From: Nibrella saemangeumensis
Lineage (GTDB): Bacteria > Bacteroidota > Bacteroidia > Cytophagales > Spirosomataceae
Length of the DNA stretch: 64,000 nucleotides
Assembly: GCF_039541915.1 (NCBI RefSeq)
Contig: NZ_BAABHD010000078.1
Location: forward strand, 1 to 64,000
Direction of reading: 5' to 3'
Every line of letters begins with the position of its first letter. The first letter of the stretch is position 1. Below the pieces are notes generated by a model. It was not told the DNA's origin. It saw only the letters and a list, made by a program, of their open reading frames with translations, and made no database searches. This document shows positions 62,252-64,000 of this stretch, in pieces. A program made the position numbers and the translations under genes.

Positions 62252-62914
62252 ATGAAGGTATTGCTTTGGGGGGCCTTCTGCCTCCTGCTGACCGGGCCAC
62301 TCTACGCGCAGGATACGACGCGGAGGGTAGCCCCTACGGCCGCCGATAGCTTGCTGACCGCATTAGTCGACAGTTCAGCCACCACGCAGCCCCTGCTGCC
62401 CCAGCGGATGGTATTCACCCAACGGGCTTTTTGGGGTGAAAAGGGCTTGCTCAGGCGGACCGGCCTTGCCCCGTTGACTACTGAAAGTCGGCGGAGAGAA
62501 TTGACCCTGCGACGCACGATGCTGGTTGGCCATCAGGCACTGGGCTTTGTGACGCTAGCCGGATTTATTGCGCAGGGTATTTTGGGAGCCAACCTCTACC
62601 AGGCGGAGGGTGCTCGCTATACACGATTACGGAATGCGCACGAAGCGCTTGGCACGGCGGTCAACATCAGCTACGCTACCACAGCCCTGCTCTCGCTAAC
62701 GGCTCCGCCCCCGCTGATCGGCGGACGACGGCGCGGGTTTAGCTCCATCAAACTACACAAATACCTGGCCATCGTTCACCTGACGGGCATGATTGCCACC
62801 AATATGCTGGCCAGGCAGATCCGGCATAACTACGAGTTGAAGCCCTACCACCGGGCCGCTGCCTACACGACCTTCGGGGCGTTCGCAGCTGCCATGATCG
62901 TCATCAAGTTCTAA
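62252..62914 (+). CDS. Membrane protein with paired histidines (cytochrome b-like)
   Basis: From the ATG at 62252 (MKVLLWGAFCLLLTGPLYAQ, signal peptide) it has 220 residues. Four membrane segments carry His near their ends: GHQALGFVTLAGFIAQGILG, RNAHEALG, SIKLHKYLAIVHLTGM and YHRAAAYTTFGAF. Such a pattern fits a four-helix haem-b protein of the b561/ferric-reductase type. It closes the cytochrome/Rieske/porin operon and could connect it to the quinone pool (inference). Confidence 0.65.
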   Translation: MKVLLWGAFCLLLTGPLYAQDTTRRVAPTAADSLLTALVDSSATTQPLLPQRMVFTQRAFWGEKGLLRRTGLAPLTTESRRRELTLRRTMLVGHQALGFVTLAGFIAQGILGANLYQAEGARYTRLRNAHEALGTAVNISYATTALLSLTAPPPLIGGRRRGFSSIKLHKYLAIVHLTGMIATNMLARQIRHNYELKPYHRAAAYTTFGAFAAAMIVIKF

Positions 62915-62952
62915 CCTGAGTACTCCCATGACCATTCCTAAACTGGACCTGC

Positions 62953-63233
62953 ATGAAACTCGTGCTTATTCTCAGCCTGGGCCTGCTGGCGACTCAGCCT
63001 CGTTGGGGCAGCCTTCCGTCGGCTAACCAGCACTGGTAAGAACAGCCCGTTCTAAGCTACGGTGGCTGAATCAACTCATTCAAAACGCTCAATCGTGGCC
63101 CACCTATCACTTCGGTTGGGAAGTACATCAAGCTCGTTTCCGGGGGCAGGAAGTGTTTGTCCTGCATTTATGTCGATGTCGCTACTGTCGGCAACAGCGA
63201 GGTTTTCTGCTTTACAACCACCAGGGTGCTTAA
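62953..63233 (+). pseudogene. Frameshifted small secreted protein
   Basis: The ATG at 62953 starts a signal peptide (MKLVLILSLGLLATQPRWGS) that stops at a TAA near 63039. In another frame the sequence continues WLNQLIQNAQSWPTYHFGWE and ends YCRQQRGFLLYNHQGA before TAA at 63231-63233. The second part resembles small secreted proteins of the DUF6970 type. One frameshift around 63030 would join them. Confidence 0.45.
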
Positions 63234-63599
63234 AACGATGCCTAAAAGCCGACACCTAAATTGCCTTTCAGCAAATGGCTCCCTGGCATCCGAATGCTTG
63301 GCTTGCCGGAGTGACTACGATATGATATAAAGTGAGAGGACAGGAAAAAAATCAGAGTGATCTCAAATAAACTGATAACTTCTCGGACCGTTCCTTTTCA
63401 AAACCGCCATTGGTAACTGACCCCTTACGATGTCATTTGTTTATACTTGTTACTTTGGAGAAAGAGGGCATTTCCCCCACCCGATTTTTCTGAAAGCTTG
63501 ATTCTATTTTTCGGGGTAGGTTGATAACTTGCCCCAGATGATGGCGATACATAGGTGAAATAAAGTCAAATCAGTCCACCTTAATAGGTATCATCAATC
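63234..63599. other. Intergenic region before the last gene
   Basis: 366 bp with no supported gene on either strand. The promoter of the TonB receptor at 63600 should be here, but no consensus pair is evident. Confidence 0.45.
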
Positions 63600-64000
63600 A
63601 TGCGGGTCTTTCTACTTGTCCTTTTTCTTCTGCTAAAGCCGGTAGCATCAATCCGGGCGGAGAGTTCAGCGCCCGAGGGGGGCATTAATTCAATCCAGGG
63701 TCGGGTGCTTGACCGCGACGGACTACCCGTCGAAGGCGTAACGGTAACCCTCAGCAGCACCATTCATAAGCGTTCCACCGACGCAAAAGGGTACTTTCAG
63801 TTTCAGCATCTGCCCGTCGGCCGTTACACGGTTGCAGTCACGGGAATTGGTCTGCAACCCGTAGTGCAGCCCGCCGACGTGGTAAATAAGCAGATTACGA
63901 GTCTAACCCTGACCATTCTGGCCAGTGTGCAGGAATTACATGAAGTAAAGGTTATCGCTGCCAGGGGGCTACCAGCCCGCGACTCGTTGCCCGACGTGGG
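63600..64000 (+). CDS. TonB-dependent receptor, N-terminal part, cut by the window end
   Basis: The frame is open from an ATG at 63600 to the window edge (about 133 residues). A signal-like start (MRVFLLVLFLLLKPVA) is followed by a carboxypeptidase-regulatory-like domain: IQGRVLDRDGLPVEGVTVTL, STDAKGYFQFQHLPVGRYTV, then LHEVKVIAARG, the beginning of the plug. It resembles receptors for siderophores or metal chelates; the substrate cannot be inferred from this part. Confidence 0.8.
   Translation, partial: MRVFLLVLFLLLKPVASIRAESSAPEGGINSIQGRVLDRDGLPVEGVTVTLSSTIHKRSTDAKGYFQFQHLPVGRYTVAVTGIGLQPVVQPADVVNKQITSLTLTILASVQELHEVKVIAARGLPARDSLPDV

Overview
The window looks like one contiguous piece of a large conjugative plasmid (or plasmid-like integrative element) from a Bacteroidota species, probably a Cytophagales of the Spirosoma type. 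Reasons: a CTnDOT-style mob/tra set, promoters of the TTTG-N19-TAnnTTTG kind, TonB-dependent receptors with carboxypeptidase-like N-termini, and a Rep_3-type initiator followed by ten iterons. The genus is an inference.

Layout. 1-6444 (minus strand): a truncated GIY-YIG protein, small accessory proteins, a Toprim primase-like protein, a DUF3945/DUF4099-like protein and an HTH regulator. 6465-10163 (minus): VirD4/TraG coupling protein, MOB relaxase and relaxosome accessory protein. 10164-10768: AT-rich divergent region with repeated TATAAATCTATA palindromes. 10769-23415 (plus): transfer operon with ParA/TraA, TraB-like, two membrane proteins, TraE, F, G (VirB4), J, K, L, M, N, O, Q and two further secreted proteins. 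23563-25432: rep promoter, rep gene and iteron origin. 25580-30959: cargo, including a tyrosinase fused to seven FG-GAP/VCBS repeats. 30960-32560: gene-poor, with a 355-bp MITE-like element that breaks a promoter-proximal gene start.

32561-44498 (minus strand, AT-rich) is a defence island and the most interesting part. It holds a ubiquitin-like module (Ubl-E2 fusion, JAB-E1 fusion, DUF6527); a six-gene operon of ECF sigma factor, unknown protein, Cas4-like PD-(D/E)XK nuclease, prokaryotic Argonaute with a predicted intact DEDD site, small helical protein and HEXXH metalloprotease; and an RloA/RloB ATPase-Toprim pair. The sigma operon and the ubiquitin-like operon are each preceded by the same bipartite promoter, CTGTCACAAA-N12-GCATAT, with identical spacing. 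This suggests that the plasmid-encoded sigma factor co-regulates both modules as one inducible system.

45345-50364 (plus): serine recombinase, then a metal module (CsoR-like repressor without the usual metal ligands, P1B ATPase with YPC instead of CPC, periplasmic HMA protein, CcdA-like protein). 50405-54627 (minus): arsenic operon arsR-arsM-arsC-acr3-phosphoesterase-secreted protein, with acr3 interrupted by an in-frame TGA. 54763-57707 (plus): small secreted metal-associated protein, TonB receptor and a decayed cation-transporter gene. 58775-62914 (plus): His-rich membrane protein, di-haem cytochrome, Rieske protein, porin and a haem-b-like membrane protein. The window ends inside a second TonB-dependent receptor gene. 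No rRNA, tRNA or CRISPR array was seen.
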